Assembly (NCBI GenBank): GCA_964398315.1
Contig: CAYNMV010000001.1
Coordinates: forward strand, 1-64,000
Direction of reading: 5' to 3'
DNA: 64,000 nucleotides
From: JADLCB01 sp964398315
GTDB taxonomy: Bacteria > Planctomycetota > Phycisphaerae > Tepidisphaerales > Tepidisphaeraceae
The position numbers were made by a program, and so were the translations under genes. The notes beneath the pieces are model-generated. The model had not been told where the DNA came from. It saw only the letters and a list, made by a program, of their open reading frames with translations, and made no database searches. Shown piece after piece: positions 44,446 through 53,600 of this stretch (positions are counted from its first letter, which is position 1; each line of letters opens with the position of its first letter).

Positions 44446-44629
44446 CACTTTTACCGTTGTCCGCTGGCGCGGTCGTGCTGTCAACGGCGGGTGATGGCCA
44501 CTTCTGAACGCCGGCCGGCTATCGCCCGGGCGAATCGTCAGGTATAAACACGGGGTGCGCGATGCCCGCGGTACGCGTGACACGCGGTATGCCAACGATG
44601 CCCGGCGCACCGGCGGGCCGGAACACGGA

Positions 44630-46240
44630 ATGTACAAGCTCCACCTCATTCTCAAGTACCTGCGTAAGCGGCGGATCGCCTGGGTGTCGCTGATCGCGGT
44701 CATGCTCTGCACGACGATGGTGCTTGTGGTCATCAGCGTCATGGGTGGGTGGCTGCGGATGTTCCGGTCGTCATTCCAGGGGCTGAGTGGCGAAGTGATC
44801 GTCTCGGCCCGCCACCCGGCGGGGTTTCCGTTTTACGAGCAGATGGCCGAGCGCATCGAGCAGTTGGAAGGTGTGGGGCCGGGCAATGTGGTGCCGGTGA
44901 TCCGCACCTTCGGGCTCATTAACATCGCCAACCTGGAGAGCCGGGCGGTGCAGGTCTGGGGCTATCCGCTGGACCGCATCGGCGCGGTCAATGCGTTCCC
45001 CGAGTCGCTGTGGCGTCAGCACAAACGCTATCTCGAGGTGCTGGAGCGCGGCGAGGCCACGGAAGAAGAGCGCCAGGCGTTGGGCCTGCTGCCTCAACCC
45101 GAGGGGCAAACACCGCTCATCTGGCCTGAGGGCAAGATCGAAACCCCGCCAACGCCGCTGACCGAGCAGGAGAAGGCCATCCTGCGGCAGAAGGCCGAGG
45201 AGGGCAGGAGGGCACCGTCTTTCGAAAAGCCGCTTCCGCCGGAGCGCTATCGCCAGGCACTCAAGGCGTTGAACCCGCGCGCGCCCGCGGCTGTGCTCGA
45301 CAGCGCTGCCAACTGGGAAGGGATGATCGCCGGGGTGGGCGTGATCGAGGTGAGCCGGGACAACTGGGGCCAGATGAGCGGCCGGCGGCAGTTCAAATAC
45401 GAGTTGCCGGTGAAGCTGACCGTCCTGGGCATTGATCCATCCGGCGCCAGCGTCGATGTGGGCAATAAGAGCGAGCGCTCCTACTGGTTTGTCGATGACA
45501 GTCACACGGGTGTCTGGCAGTACGACTCCGAGAGCGTCTATGTGCCGTTTGATGTGCTTCAGCAGGACCTGAAAATGGCGCCTGAGGAGCTGATCGACGG
45601 CTCGGGGTTCACGCCGGCCCGCACCAGCGAACTGCATGTGAAGGTGGCGGCCGGCCACGACATGAATGCCATCCGCGATCAGGTGGCCCGAATCGTCAGC
45701 GAGGTGTACGCCGAGAATGGTGTGCTGTACAGCTACCTGCCGCGGGTGCAGACGTGGGAGCAGACGCAGGCGGTCTTTCTTGGGGCGGTGGAGAAGGAAA
45801 CGACGCTGGTGATGTTCCTGTTCAGCCTCATCAGCCTGGTGGCGGTGTTCCTCATTTTCTGCATCTTCTACATGATCGTTGTGGAGAAGACGCGGGACAT
45901 CGGGATCATCAAGAGCGTGGGGGCTACCAGTAACGGCGTGGCCGGAATCTTCGTCGGTTACGGCCTGGCGATCGGCATCGTCGGCAGCCTCGCCGGCCTG
46001 GGGGTGGCGTGGGTGCTGGTGACGTACATCAACGAGATTCACGCCTGGCTGGGCGCGGCCCTGCACATCGAGATCTGGAACCCGCAGGTGTATGCCTTCG
46101 ACACGATTCCCAACGAGATGGATCCGTGGACGGTTGCCCGCATCCTGGCTGTTGCCATCATCGCATCGGCGCTGGGCGCGGTTATCCCGGCCATGCGCGC
46201 TGGCGGTCTGAATCCGATTGAAGCCTTGCGACATGAATAA
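44630..46240 (+). CDS. ABC transporter permease, LolC/MacB-like (FtsX domain)
   Basis: A 536-aa permease with one N-terminal helix (RIAWVSLIAVMLCTTMVLVVISVMG split over residues 15-40), a large periplasmic domain (about 45-385) that is longer than usual and has an E/R/P-rich insertion, and the FtsX domain of three helices (MFLFSLISLVAVFLIFCIF; IFVGYGLAIGIVGSLAGLGVAWV; ARILAVAIIASALGAVIPAM). EKTRDIGIIKSVGA is the coupling-helix signature and PIEALRHE the standard ending. It works with the ATPase encoded 75 nt downstream, probably in lipoprotein or envelope-lipid export. TATAAA at 44543-44548 may be its -10 box. Confidence 0.92.
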   Translation: MYKLHLILKYLRKRRIAWVSLIAVMLCTTMVLVVISVMGGWLRMFRSSFQGLSGEVIVSARHPAGFPFYEQMAERIEQLEGVGPGNVVPVIRTFGLINIANLESRAVQVWGYPLDRIGAVNAFPESLWRQHKRYLEVLERGEATEEERQALGLLPQPEGQTPLIWPEGKIETPPTPLTEQEKAILRQKAEEGRRAPSFEKPLPPERYRQALKALNPRAPAAVLDSAANWEGMIAGVGVIEVSRDNWGQMSGRRQFKYELPVKLTVLGIDPSGASVDVGNKSERSYWFVDDSHTGVWQYDSESVYVPFDVLQQDLKMAPEELIDGSGFTPARTSELHVKVAAGHDMNAIRDQVARIVSEVYAENGVLYSYLPRVQTWEQTQAVFLGAVEKETTLVMFLFSLISLVAVFLIFCIFYMIVVEKTRDIGIIKSVGATSNGVAGIFVGYGLAIGIVGSLAGLGVAWVLVTYINEIHAWLGAALHIEIWNPQVYAFDTIPNEMDPWTVARILAVAIIASALGAVIPAMRAGGLNPIEALRHE

Positions 46241-46242
46241 AG

Positions 46243-46308
46243 AAAGTTGCCGGTGGCCCCGGCGGCGCCCACTGAACACGGACAACTGGTAACAGACAAC
46301 GGGCAACT
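46243..46308. repeat. Word-iterated palindromic element C (permease-ATPase)
   Basis: It fills the gap between the two ABC genes. Left arm from 46243 (AAAGTTGCCGGTGGCC) and right arm 46281-46308 (ACAACTGGTAACAGACAAC, then GGGCAACT) read TTGCCAGT-type words on opposite strands. AGTTGCC pairs with GGCAACT; the inner part is degenerate. It begins 2 nt after the permease stop and ends 7 nt before the ATPase ATG, which has no ribosome-binding site. Confidence 0.65.
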
Positions 46309-46315
46309 ACCTTCG

Positions 46316-47305
46316 ATGTCCCAACTTGCCGAACAGACTGCATCGACCGCTCCTGCCGCTCAGCGCGTGATTTTGCAGGCACGCGGCATCTCGCGCTCGT
46401 TCCGCATGGGTGAGAGCGTGGTCCACGTGCTGCGCAAATGTGACCTGAGTGTTCGGGAAGGGGAGTTCGTCGCCATCGAAGGGCGGTCAGGATCGGGCAA
46501 GAGCACGCTGCTGCATATCCTGGGGGCGCTGGATGTGGCCGATGAGGGATCGGTCATGTTTGACGGGCAGGATTACACCCGTCGACCTCCCGCGCCGGGG
46601 AAGCTACGGCTGTTGCTGGCCGGCGGGTTCATGTTTCGGCTCTGGCTGGTGATCCTGCTGGCCACGCCGGTGCTGTTTCTCATCTGGCACATCCGCAGGA
46701 ACATGCAGCTCAGCCAGCAGCCGTTTCTCATCGCCGCGATCGCCTGTGGCGTGGCTTTGGTTCTGCTCACGATCGGCCACTTCGGGCCCAAGCTTATCGA
46801 CTGGTGGACGGAGGCCCCTGAAGAACGCCGCGCTGCCCGCATGCGCAACGAGGATTTCGGCTTCGTCTTTCAGTTTTATCACCTGCTGCCTGAGCTGGAT
46901 GTGCTGGAGAACGTTTTGCTCACCAGCATGGTGCAGCACTCCTGGATCGGATACATGGCCCGCCGCGCGGAACTGCGGAAGCGGGCTGCACAGATTCTGA
47001 CCGACCTGGGCCTGGGTCATCGCCTGACCCACCGGCCCCAGCAGCTCTCGGGTGGCGAGCGCCAGCGGGTGGCCATCGCCCGCGCCCTGATGAACGAGCC
47101 GCGCGTCCTGTTCGCCGATGAGCCGACCGGCAACCTCGATTTTGAAACCGGCCGTCAGATCATGGGCGTGCTCGAAAAGTTGCATCGGGAGAAAAGACAG
47201 ACGATTATCATGGTCACCCACGATCGGGCGCTGGCCCGAACTGCGGATCGTGTCCTGGTGCTGACCAATGGACGCCTGGAACAGGCGGAATCGAAAGGCG
47301 AATAG
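46316..47305 (+). CDS. ABC transporter ATPase (LolD-like) with inserted membrane hairpin
   Basis: A 329-aa ATPase; LolD-type proteins usually have about 230. Walker A is GRSGSGKS (56-63), the Q-loop glutamine is 186 (FGFVFQFYHLLPELDVLENV), the signature LSGGERQ is 244-250, Walker B is VLFADEP (264-270) and the H-loop His is 302. Between Walker A and the Q-loop, residues about 92-172 are extra and contain two hydrophobic helices: LWLVILLATPVLFLIWHI (about 109-126) and FLIAAIACGVALVLLTIGHF (about 137-156). This would put a transmembrane hairpin inside the nucleotide-binding domain, tethering it to the inner membrane next to its permease. The frame is continuous and codon use is unchanged across the insertion. 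Confidence 0.92.
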   Translation: MSQLAEQTASTAPAAQRVILQARGISRSFRMGESVVHVLRKCDLSVREGEFVAIEGRSGSGKSTLLHILGALDVADEGSVMFDGQDYTRRPPAPGKLRLLLAGGFMFRLWLVILLATPVLFLIWHIRRNMQLSQQPFLIAAIACGVALVLLTIGHFGPKLIDWWTEAPEERRAARMRNEDFGFVFQFYHLLPELDVLENVLLTSMVQHSWIGYMARRAELRKRAAQILTDLGLGHRLTHRPQQLSGGERQRVAIARALMNEPRVLFADEPTGNLDFETGRQIMGVLEKLHREKRQTIIMVTHDRALARTADRVLVLTNGRLEQAESKGE

Positions 47306-47382
47306 CCAGCAGGCAGCAGACAGCAGCCGGTAGAGGGCGTTCTCTGCGGGGCTTCTTCTGCCTGCTGGCTGCTGCCTGCTGG
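47306..47382. repeat. Word-iterated palindromic element D (ATPase-aminotransferase)
   Basis: CCAGCAGGCAGCAG at 47306-47319 pairs perfectly over 14 bp with 47369-47382. Both arms repeat CAGCAGGCAG or its complement (CTGCCTGCTGG twice in the right arm), around a loop of about 30 nt. It begins at the base after the ATPase stop and ends 19 nt before the aminotransferase start. Confidence 0.85.
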
Positions 47383-47401
47383 ATATTACGGAGTATGTGC
47401 G

Positions 47402-48259
47402 ATGTCCCTCAAGATCTGGATCGATGGTGAACTGCTCGACAAGGAGCAGGCACGCATCAGCGTGTATGACCACGGGCTGCTTTACGGAGATGGGGTCTTC
47501 GAGGGAATCCGCGTCTACAACGGCAAGATCTTTGAACGCGATGCCCACATGCGCCGGCTGTACGATTCGGCCCGGGCAATCCGGCTGACCATCCCGTACA
47601 GCATCGAGGAGCTGACCGCCGCCACCGAACTGACGGTGCGCACCAACAACTTCAGTGACTGCTATATCCGGCTGATTGTCACCCGCGGCATGGGCTGCCT
47701 GGGGTTGAATCCCACCGGCTGCAAGCCGTCAGTCATCATCATCGCTGATTCGATCGCCCTCTATCCGCCGGAAATGTATGAGAAGGGCATGTCGATCATC
47801 ACCGCCACGGTGACGCGCTCGCATCCCAATTCGGTGCCGCCGCGGGTCAAGAGCCTGAACTACCTCAACAACATTCTCGCCAAGATCGAGGCGATCGATG
47901 CCGGGGTGCCCGAGGCCATCATGCTCAACCAGGCGGGCAACGTCGCCGAATGCACCGGTGACAACATCTTCATCGTCCGTGGTGGTGAGGTGCAGACCCC
48001 GCAGACATCGGATGGCATCCTCGAAGGCATTACCCGTGGCGTGGTGATCAAGCTGTGCCAGCGCCTGGGTATCCCGTGCGTGGAGAAGACGTTGCAGCGG
48101 CACGATCTGTACATCGCCGATGAGTGCTTCCTCACCGGCACCGCTGCCGAGGTGGTCGCCGTGACCAGCATCGATCGCCGCCCGATCGGCTCCGGCCAGG
48201 TTGGCCCCATCACGCGGCAACTGATCGATGCCTTCAAACGCTACGTGCGCGAAGCGTGA
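47402..48259 (+). CDS. ilvE: Branched-chain amino acid aminotransferase (class IV)
   Basis: A 285-aa fold-type IV PLP enzyme transaminating leucine, isoleucine and valine with 2-oxoglutarate. Key motifs: ISVYDHGLLYGDGVFEGIRVYNG at the N-terminus (shown in part), RVKSLNYLNNILAKIEA with the PLP lysine, EAIMLNQAGNVAECTGDNIFIV, TPQTSDGILEGITR for phosphate binding and DECFLTGTAAEVVAV. The length is as for short IlvE/DAT-like enzymes; D-amino acid or aminodeoxychorismate lyase relatives are less likely because of the VFEGIR motif. GGAG lies about 8 nt before the ATG. Confidence 0.93.
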   Translation: MSLKIWIDGELLDKEQARISVYDHGLLYGDGVFEGIRVYNGKIFERDAHMRRLYDSARAIRLTIPYSIEELTAATELTVRTNNFSDCYIRLIVTRGMGCLGLNPTGCKPSVIIIADSIALYPPEMYEKGMSIITATVTRSHPNSVPPRVKSLNYLNNILAKIEAIDAGVPEAIMLNQAGNVAECTGDNIFIVRGGEVQTPQTSDGILEGITRGVVIKLCQRLGIPCVEKTLQRHDLYIADECFLTGTAAEVVAVTSIDRRPIGSGQVGPITRQLIDAFKRYVREA

Positions 48260-48421
48260 GTTTGCGTGGGTGGGTGATCGCTTGCCAGTAGTCACTTGCC
48301 GAGTGTTGTGAGGCAAGAGGCTGTGCGCAATGGGTGTGAATGCGCGGTGACAGGCGCAGGGCAATCGGTCGATGGCCTGTGGCATCTCACCTTCGCCTCA
48401 CCGCCTGCCATGGCATGAAAA

Positions 48422-48450
48422 TTGACACCCATCGTCCCCCCCGATATCGT
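48422..48450 (+). promoter_or_regulatory. Strong promoter of the Hc1-like gene
   Basis: TTGACA (6/6), exactly 17 bp, TATCGT (4/6). The expected start is near 48457, leaving a leader of about 43 nt with GGAGG 8 nt before the ATG. Confidence 0.65.
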
Positions 48451-48499
48451 TTTGCTCAATAATCGGATAAATCGACCAGACACGATGGAGGTCTACGCA

Positions 48500-48694
48500 A
48501 TGATTGAATATGACACCCTGAAGCGGCTGGTGGCCGAGGCCGAGGAGGATGTGCACAAGGCCGTCGGCGGCAATAAGGCGGCCGGCACGCGCGTGCGCAA
48601 GAAGATGCAGGAGATCAAGGCCGCTGCTCAGGAAGTTCGCAAGAAGATCCTTGAGGGCCGCGAGGCCGAACCCGGCGTCCCCGGGCAGGCGTAG
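48500..48694 (+). CDS. Histone H1-like (Hc1-type) protein, short
   Basis: A 64-aa basic, fully helical protein. The stretch GGNKAAGTRVRKKMQEIK, followed by AAAQEVRKKIL, matches the N-terminal domain of chlamydial Hc1 and its planctomycete relatives (GNKAA.RVR signature). The long Lys/Ala-rich C-terminal tail of Hc1 is absent; the protein ends EPGVPGQA. It probably binds DNA or RNA, perhaps in nucleoid compaction. It has its own strong promoter and a clear GGAGG site, suggesting high expression. The start MIEYDTLKRLV is supported by that site. Confidence 0.8.
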   Translation: MIEYDTLKRLVAEAEEDVHKAVGGNKAAGTRVRKKMQEIKAAAQEVRKKILEGREAEPGVPGQA

Positions 48695-48743
48695 CGTTTT
48701 GATCCCGATTCACTCCGGCTGGTGTGAACTCACTCGCCGCTGC

Positions 48744-48797
48744 ATGAACGCTGATGCACACGGATGAAGCGCTCGATCTGTGTCCATCGGCGCTCAT
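48744..48797. repeat. Word-iterated palindromic element G (Hc1-like - FabZ-like)
   Basis: A 54-bp imperfect palindrome without loop: 48744-48770 against 48771-48797, with about 21 of 27 positions complementary, centred on AGCGCT. The arms read ATGAACGC/TGATGCACAC/GGATGAA-type words, resembling the CATCTGTGT-like intergenic repeats of this class. It lies 49 nt after the Hc1-like stop and 30 nt before the FabZ-like ATG. Confidence 0.7.
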
Positions 48798-48827
48798 CGG
48801 TGGCGATCTTTTCTTTCTGCTGCCAAC

Positions 48828-49301
48828 ATGCCACCCAAATTTCTCTTTGACCTGACCGGCATCGATCTCAATCGCGTGCTCTATGACCAGGAGGCCATCC
48901 GCGCGGTCAACCCGCATCGCGGCGACATGGAGCACCTGAACGCCATCGTCTACTGCGATCCGACCACCCATCGCATCATCGGCTATAAGGATGTCACGGC
49001 TGATGAGTTCTGGGTTGAAGGGCATATTCCCGGCCGGCCGCTGTTCCCCGGCGTCCTGATGATCGAGGCCGGCGCGCAACTCGCCAGTTTCTACACCAAG
49101 CATGTCCTGAAATGGCCCGGCTTTGTCGGCTTCGGCGGTGTGGATCGCGTGAAGTTTCGCCAGCAGGTCCTGCCCGGCTCCCGCCTCTACATCATCGGCG
49201 AGCGCAAATGGGAGCGCCATCGCCGCATCGGCTGCGACATCCAGGGCATGATCGATGGCAATCTCGTCTTCGAGGCTCAGATCGTCGGCGCGCAGCTGTA
49301 G
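48828..49301 (+). CDS. FabZ/FabA-like hotdog dehydratase
   Basis: A 157-aa hotdog-fold protein resembling 3-hydroxyacyl-ACP dehydratase. The active-site helix is EGHIPGRPLFPGVLMIEAGAQLASFY, with the catalytic His in GHIPG and the Glu in MIEA (quoted in two parts: GHIPGRPLFPG and VLMIEAGAQ). The long N-terminal part (RVLYDQEAIRAVNPHRGDMEHLNAIVY) is typical of stand-alone planctomycete FabZ-like proteins rather than E. coli FabZ. It is probably involved in fatty acid or lipid A precursor synthesis. The start was set at MPPKFLFDL, where homology starts. Confidence 0.88.
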   Translation: MPPKFLFDLTGIDLNRVLYDQEAIRAVNPHRGDMEHLNAIVYCDPTTHRIIGYKDVTADEFWVEGHIPGRPLFPGVLMIEAGAQLASFYTKHVLKWPGFVGFGGVDRVKFRQQVLPGSRLYIIGERKWERHRRIGCDIQGMIDGNLVFEAQIVGAQL

Positions 49302-49420
49302 ACGCTCGTTTCAGCGAGAAGAAGACAGCATAGCGGAGGCCGTAGGAGCCGGCGTCGCGTCTTCTGCCAGCGGCGACTGTACGCTTCCCATTTCACCTGA
49401 TCCTCCGCCGGCCGGGAGCG

Positions 49421-49426
49421 TATAAT
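49421..49426 (+). promoter_or_regulatory. TATAAT box directly before the exonuclease start
   Basis: A perfect TATAAT followed by 7 nt and GTG at 49434 (4 nt and GTG at 49431). This places the transcription start at the start codon. No -35 consensus is seen at 16-18 bp. Confidence 0.6.
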
Positions 49427-49433
49427 TCCCGTG

Positions 49434-50381
49434 GTGTCGGAACGTCCCCAGCCTCTCTCCCTGCTCCAGCCCCTGCGGCAGTGTCCGCTGGCAGTGGTCG
49501 ATGTGGAAACCACCGGTGCATCGGCCGAACTGGGCGACCGCGTGGTCGAGATCGGCATCGTGCGCTACGAGAACGGTCGGCCTGTTTGTGAGTACCAGCA
49601 ACTCTTCGACCCGCTGCGCCGGATCAGCCCCGGCGTCACCGCCCTGACCGGTATCAGCAACGACATGGTTGCCGGCCAGCCGCGTTTCGCCGAGCGACTG
49701 CATGAGATGGTTGACCTGTTGACCGGCGCAATCGTGCTCGGCCACAATGTCCGCTTCGATCTGTCATTTCTGAACAAGGAATTTCGCGCAGCGGGGAAGG
49801 ATATCACGAAAGTGCTGCCGGGGGCGCCGGTGCTCGACACGGTGCGCATCGCCCGCCGGCGGTTTGGCCGTGGCGGAAACGCCCTGCAGCGGCTGGCCCG
49901 CTATTTCGGCTATCAGCCTTCGGTTGCCCACCGCGCCCTGGCCGATGCTCAGACGACCGGTTTTGTCTTCGAGCGCCTGCTCGAGCCGGTGGGAGGATGG
50001 GATCTGTGCCTGTGTGATGCCATGCGCGAGCAGGGTGGGCCGATGGGCCTGCTGCCGGCGAACCCGCGCCAGCCCCTGCTGCCGCTGGAACTGGAAGAAG
50101 CGCTGGATGCGCGCAAGCCGGTGCAGATGGAGTACGTCGATGCCCATGGCCGCCGTACGTTCCGCAGGATCGAGCCGCAGGAGGTGCGCCGAGTCAAGGG
50201 GGAACTGACACTGGTGGCTCATTGCCTGCTCAGGAACGACCGCCGGCACTTCAAGCTTGACCGCATTGTCCGCCTGATGCGGATCGAAGATGCCCAGCCC
50301 GGGATGCCGCCTGCCGATTGCGACCCACCGGTCCATCCACCGCCTTCATCCGCTCCCTCCGCCCAGCATTCCAAACACTGA
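49434..50381 (+). CDS. DnaQ-like 3'-5' exonuclease fused to a WYL domain
   Basis: A protein of about 315 aa. The N-terminal 180 residues are a DEDDh exonuclease: VVDVETTGA (Asp/Glu), GHNVRFDLSFL (Asp), and AHRALADAQTT (His and Asp). Residues about 218-285 form a WYL-type domain (PLELEEALDARKPVQMEYVD; FRRIEPQEVRRVKGELTLVAHC; then RRHFKLDRIVRL). WYL domains sense single-stranded DNA or nucleotides in DNA-damage and phage-defence regulators, so the fusion suggests a regulated nuclease. The C-terminus is Pro-rich. A GTG 3 nt earlier is an alternative start; the upstream TATAAT favours 49434. Confidence 0.9.
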   Translation: MSERPQPLSLLQPLRQCPLAVVDVETTGASAELGDRVVEIGIVRYENGRPVCEYQQLFDPLRRISPGVTALTGISNDMVAGQPRFAERLHEMVDLLTGAIVLGHNVRFDLSFLNKEFRAAGKDITKVLPGAPVLDTVRIARRRFGRGGNALQRLARYFGYQPSVAHRALADAQTTGFVFERLLEPVGGWDLCLCDAMREQGGPMGLLPANPRQPLLPLELEEALDARKPVQMEYVDAHGRRTFRRIEPQEVRRVKGELTLVAHCLLRNDRRHFKLDRIVRLMRIEDAQPGMPPADCDPPVHPPPSSAPSAQHSKH

Positions 50382-50674
50382 TCGCTCAGCGCTTCTTATC
50401 TTGCCTCACACAACAGCGTGCGCACTTCGGTCTCCAGATCGAGTGGATCAATGCTGCGGAGAATCTCCCGCCGGTCAATGAGGAGAACGGTAGGGATGCC
50501 ATTCAAGGCGCAGGCCACTACCAGTGCTCGTGGCCCAGATCGGGGTCACAGTCGGGCGTGGCGCCAAGCCGCTCAACAGCACGATGAACACCCACCCCGC
50601 GCTGCGGCCCATGAACCACCTTCCATGCAAGTGGTTTCGAGAGTACAGCAAGCCGGGCAGGGCAATGCCGTGTA
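50382..50674. other. 293-bp interval between convergent genes
   Basis: No intact gene. The minus strand holds the probable thioredoxin-like remnant at 50396-50560, directly after the pyruvate carboxylase stop. I see no hairpin with a T run. Confidence 0.5.
50396..50560 (-). pseudogene. C-terminal remnant of a thioredoxin-like protein
   Basis: Without a start codon, this frame reads ALVVACALNGIPTVLLID, then RREILRSIDPLDLETEVRTLLCEAR and a stop. N-G-I-P-T-V-L-L-I-D is the cis-Pro strand of the thioredoxin/TlpA fold. Upstream the frame soon stops looking like protein, and another frame (ending CDPDLGHEHW) seems to carry earlier residues, so a frameshift is likely and no CxxC is visible. It lies right after pyruvate carboxylase on the same strand. 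Confidence 0.35.
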
Positions 50675-53600
50675 CTACCCTTCCAGAACCACCAGCAGGT
50701 CCTGGGCTTCGACGACGTCACCCTGCTTGATCTTCAGCTCCTTGACCGTGGCCGTGCGCGGCGCGTAGACGGCGGTTTCCATCTTCATCGCCTCGATGCT
50801 GAGCAGACGCTGGCCTTCCTTCACGGCATCACCTTTTTTCACCGCCACGTTGCTTACCTTGCCCGGCATGGGGGCAGCGACGTGGTCAGGATCATCGGGA
50901 TCGGCCTTGGGGTTCTTGTGCAGCTTGCCCTCCAGCGAACGGTCGGGGACAACCACCTCACGCGGCTGGCCGTTCAACTCGAAGAAGATCGTGCGCGTGC
51001 CGTCAGGGTGTGGTTCGCCAATGGTCAGGAATTTCACCACCAGCGTCTTGCCTTCCTCGATCTCGACGTTCACCTCCTCACCCACCTTGATGCCGTAGAA
51101 AAAGTTGGGCGTGGGGATGACGCTGGTGTCACCGAACTGCTGGCGATGCGCTTCGAAATCCAGGAAGACCTGGCTGTAAAGCAGGTAGCTGAGCAGGTCG
51201 GTATCGCTTGGCTCGCGGTTGATCTTGGCGGCCAGTTCCTGCTTGGCGGCCTTGAGATTCACCTTGGGCAGCTTGGCCCCGGCCCGGCCCCTGATGGGCT
51301 TCACGCCGGCACTTTCCAGCACAATCTTCTGCAAGACCTTGGGAAAACCATCCGGCGGCCAGCCGATCATTCCCTGCATCATCTCGACCACGCTCTTGGG
51401 GAACGTGAGCTTGCGGGTGGGATCGAGTACGTCGCGAGCCGTCAGGCCGTTGGTCACCATGAACAGTGCCATGTCGCCCACCACCTTGCTGCTGGGCGTC
51501 ACCTTCACGATGTCGCCGAAGAGCATGTTCACCTCGGCGTAGGTGTCGGCAATCTCCTTCCAGCGCTCCTCCAGGCCGAGGCTCTTGGCCTGCTGGCGAA
51601 GATTGGTGTACTGGCCGCCGGGCATCTCGTGGTGGTAGACATCAGCCGCGGGGCTCTTGAGATCCTCCTCAAAGGGGTAGTAGTAGCTGCGGGCGGCTTC
51701 GAAGTAGTCGCTGAGGCGATTGAGGCTTTCGAAATCGAGGCCGGTATCGCGCCTGGTATGGGCCAGAGCCGCCACGATTGAGTTGAGATTGGGCTGACTG
51801 GTCAGGCCGGACATGCTCGACAGCGCGGCATCGGCGATGTCCACCCCCGCTTCGGCAGCGCGGATGATTGAACCGGCGTTGATGCCGCTGGTGTCATGCG
51901 TGTGGAAATGGATCGGCACATCCACCTCCTGCTTCAACGCCTTGACCAGCTCATAGGCGGCGAACGGCTTGCACAGGCCCGCCATGTCCTTGATGCCGAG
52001 GATGTGCGTGCCCATCTTCACCAGTTCCTTGGCCAGCTTTACATAGTATTTCAGGGAATACTTGGTGCGCCTGGGGTCGAGGATATCGCCGGTGTAGCAG
52101 ATGGAGGCTTCGCAGATGGCGTTGGTTTTCTCGCGCACTGTCTCGATCGAGAGCTGCATGGCCTCGGTCCAGTTGAGCGAGTCGAAGATGCGGAAGACAT
52201 CAATGCCTTCACTGGCGGCACGCACGATGAATTCGCGCACAACATTGTCGGGGTAATTGGTATAGCCCACGGCATTACTGGAGCGCAGCAGCATCTGGAG
52301 CAGCACGTTGGGTATGCGCTGGCGCAGCTGGCGCAGGCGTTCCCATGGATCTTCCTGGAGGAAGCGCATCGCGGTGTCGAAGGTGGCTCCGCCCCAGCAC
52401 TCAACACTGAACAGTCCGGCCGCCAGATGGGCATAGGCGGGGGCGATCTTCAGCAGATCATAGCTGCGGAAGCGGGTTGCCAGCAGCGACTGATGGGCAT
52501 CGCGCATCGTCGTATCGGTCAGCAACAGCCCCTTCTGCCGGCGGACCCAGGCTGCCAAACCCTCAGGGCCCAGCTTCTGAAGCCGCTGACGGGTGCCATC
52601 GGGTGGGATCTGCGTGTGCGGGTAATCCGGCATCGGCGGGGCATGGAACTCGCGCTTGGGGTCCATTTTCCCCTTCACATCCGGCCGGCCGTTGAGGATC
52701 ACATCACCGAGATACCCCAGCAGCTTGGTTGCCCGATCCTTGCGCGGCACAAACTCAAACAGCTCCCTGGCCGTGTCAATGAAGGTTGTCGTGGCATCGC
52801 CCGACTGGAAGGTGGGGTGGTGGATCAGGTTTTCAAGGAAGGGGATATTGGTCTTGACCCCCCGGATGCGGAACTCGCGCAGCGCACGGTCCATGCGGCG
52901 GATCGCCTCGGCGAACGTGCTGCCGGAGGCGGTCAGCTTGACCAGCAGCGAGTCGAAGTAGGGCGTGATGACCGCCCCGCCGAAGGCGGTTCCCCCATCC
53001 AGCCGCACACCGAAGCCCGCGGCCGAGCGGTAGGTGGTTATGCGCCCGTAGTCCGGGATGAAATTATTCTCCGGGTCCTCGGTAGTGATGCGCGACTGAA
53101 GAGCGAAGCCGCGCGTATCGATTTTGTCCTGCGGTGGAATGTTCAGCGGCGGCTCGTGCAGGCGATGTCCCTGGCAAACCAGGATCTGGCTCTTGACCAG
53201 ATCGATGCCGGTGACAACTTCAGTCACGGTGTGCTCGACCTGGATGCGCGGGTTGACCTCAATGAAGAAAAACTCCTCGCGATCCATGTCCACCAGGAAC
53301 TCGACCGTACCCGCGGCCGAGTAGCCGACCGCGGCACACAGCTTCACCGCCGCCTGGCAGATCGCCTCGCGCAGGTGGCGGGGAAGGTTCACGCTTGGGG
53401 CAATCTCGACGACTTTCTGGTGACGGCGCTGGACCGAGCAATCGCGCTCCCACAGGTGCACCAGGTTACCGTGGCGGTCGCCGAGCACCTGAACTTCAAT
53501 ATGCTTGGCGCGCCCGATGTAGCGTTCGAGGAACACTTCCGGCCGGCCAAACGCGCCGGCGGCCTCACGGCTGGCCTCTTCCAGGCGCGACATGAGTTCA

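Noticed and set aside
44551..44610. GC-rich repeats (GATGCCCGCGG, CGCGGTA) before the ABC permease gene
   Set aside because: They recall the word-iterated elements, but no complementary arms could be drawn and the gap is between divergent genes.
48283..48315. TTGCCAGT and TTGCCGA words after the aminotransferase gene
   Set aside because: Words of the element family occur, but the second arm is only CTTGCC/GGCAAG; too weak to count as an eighth locus.
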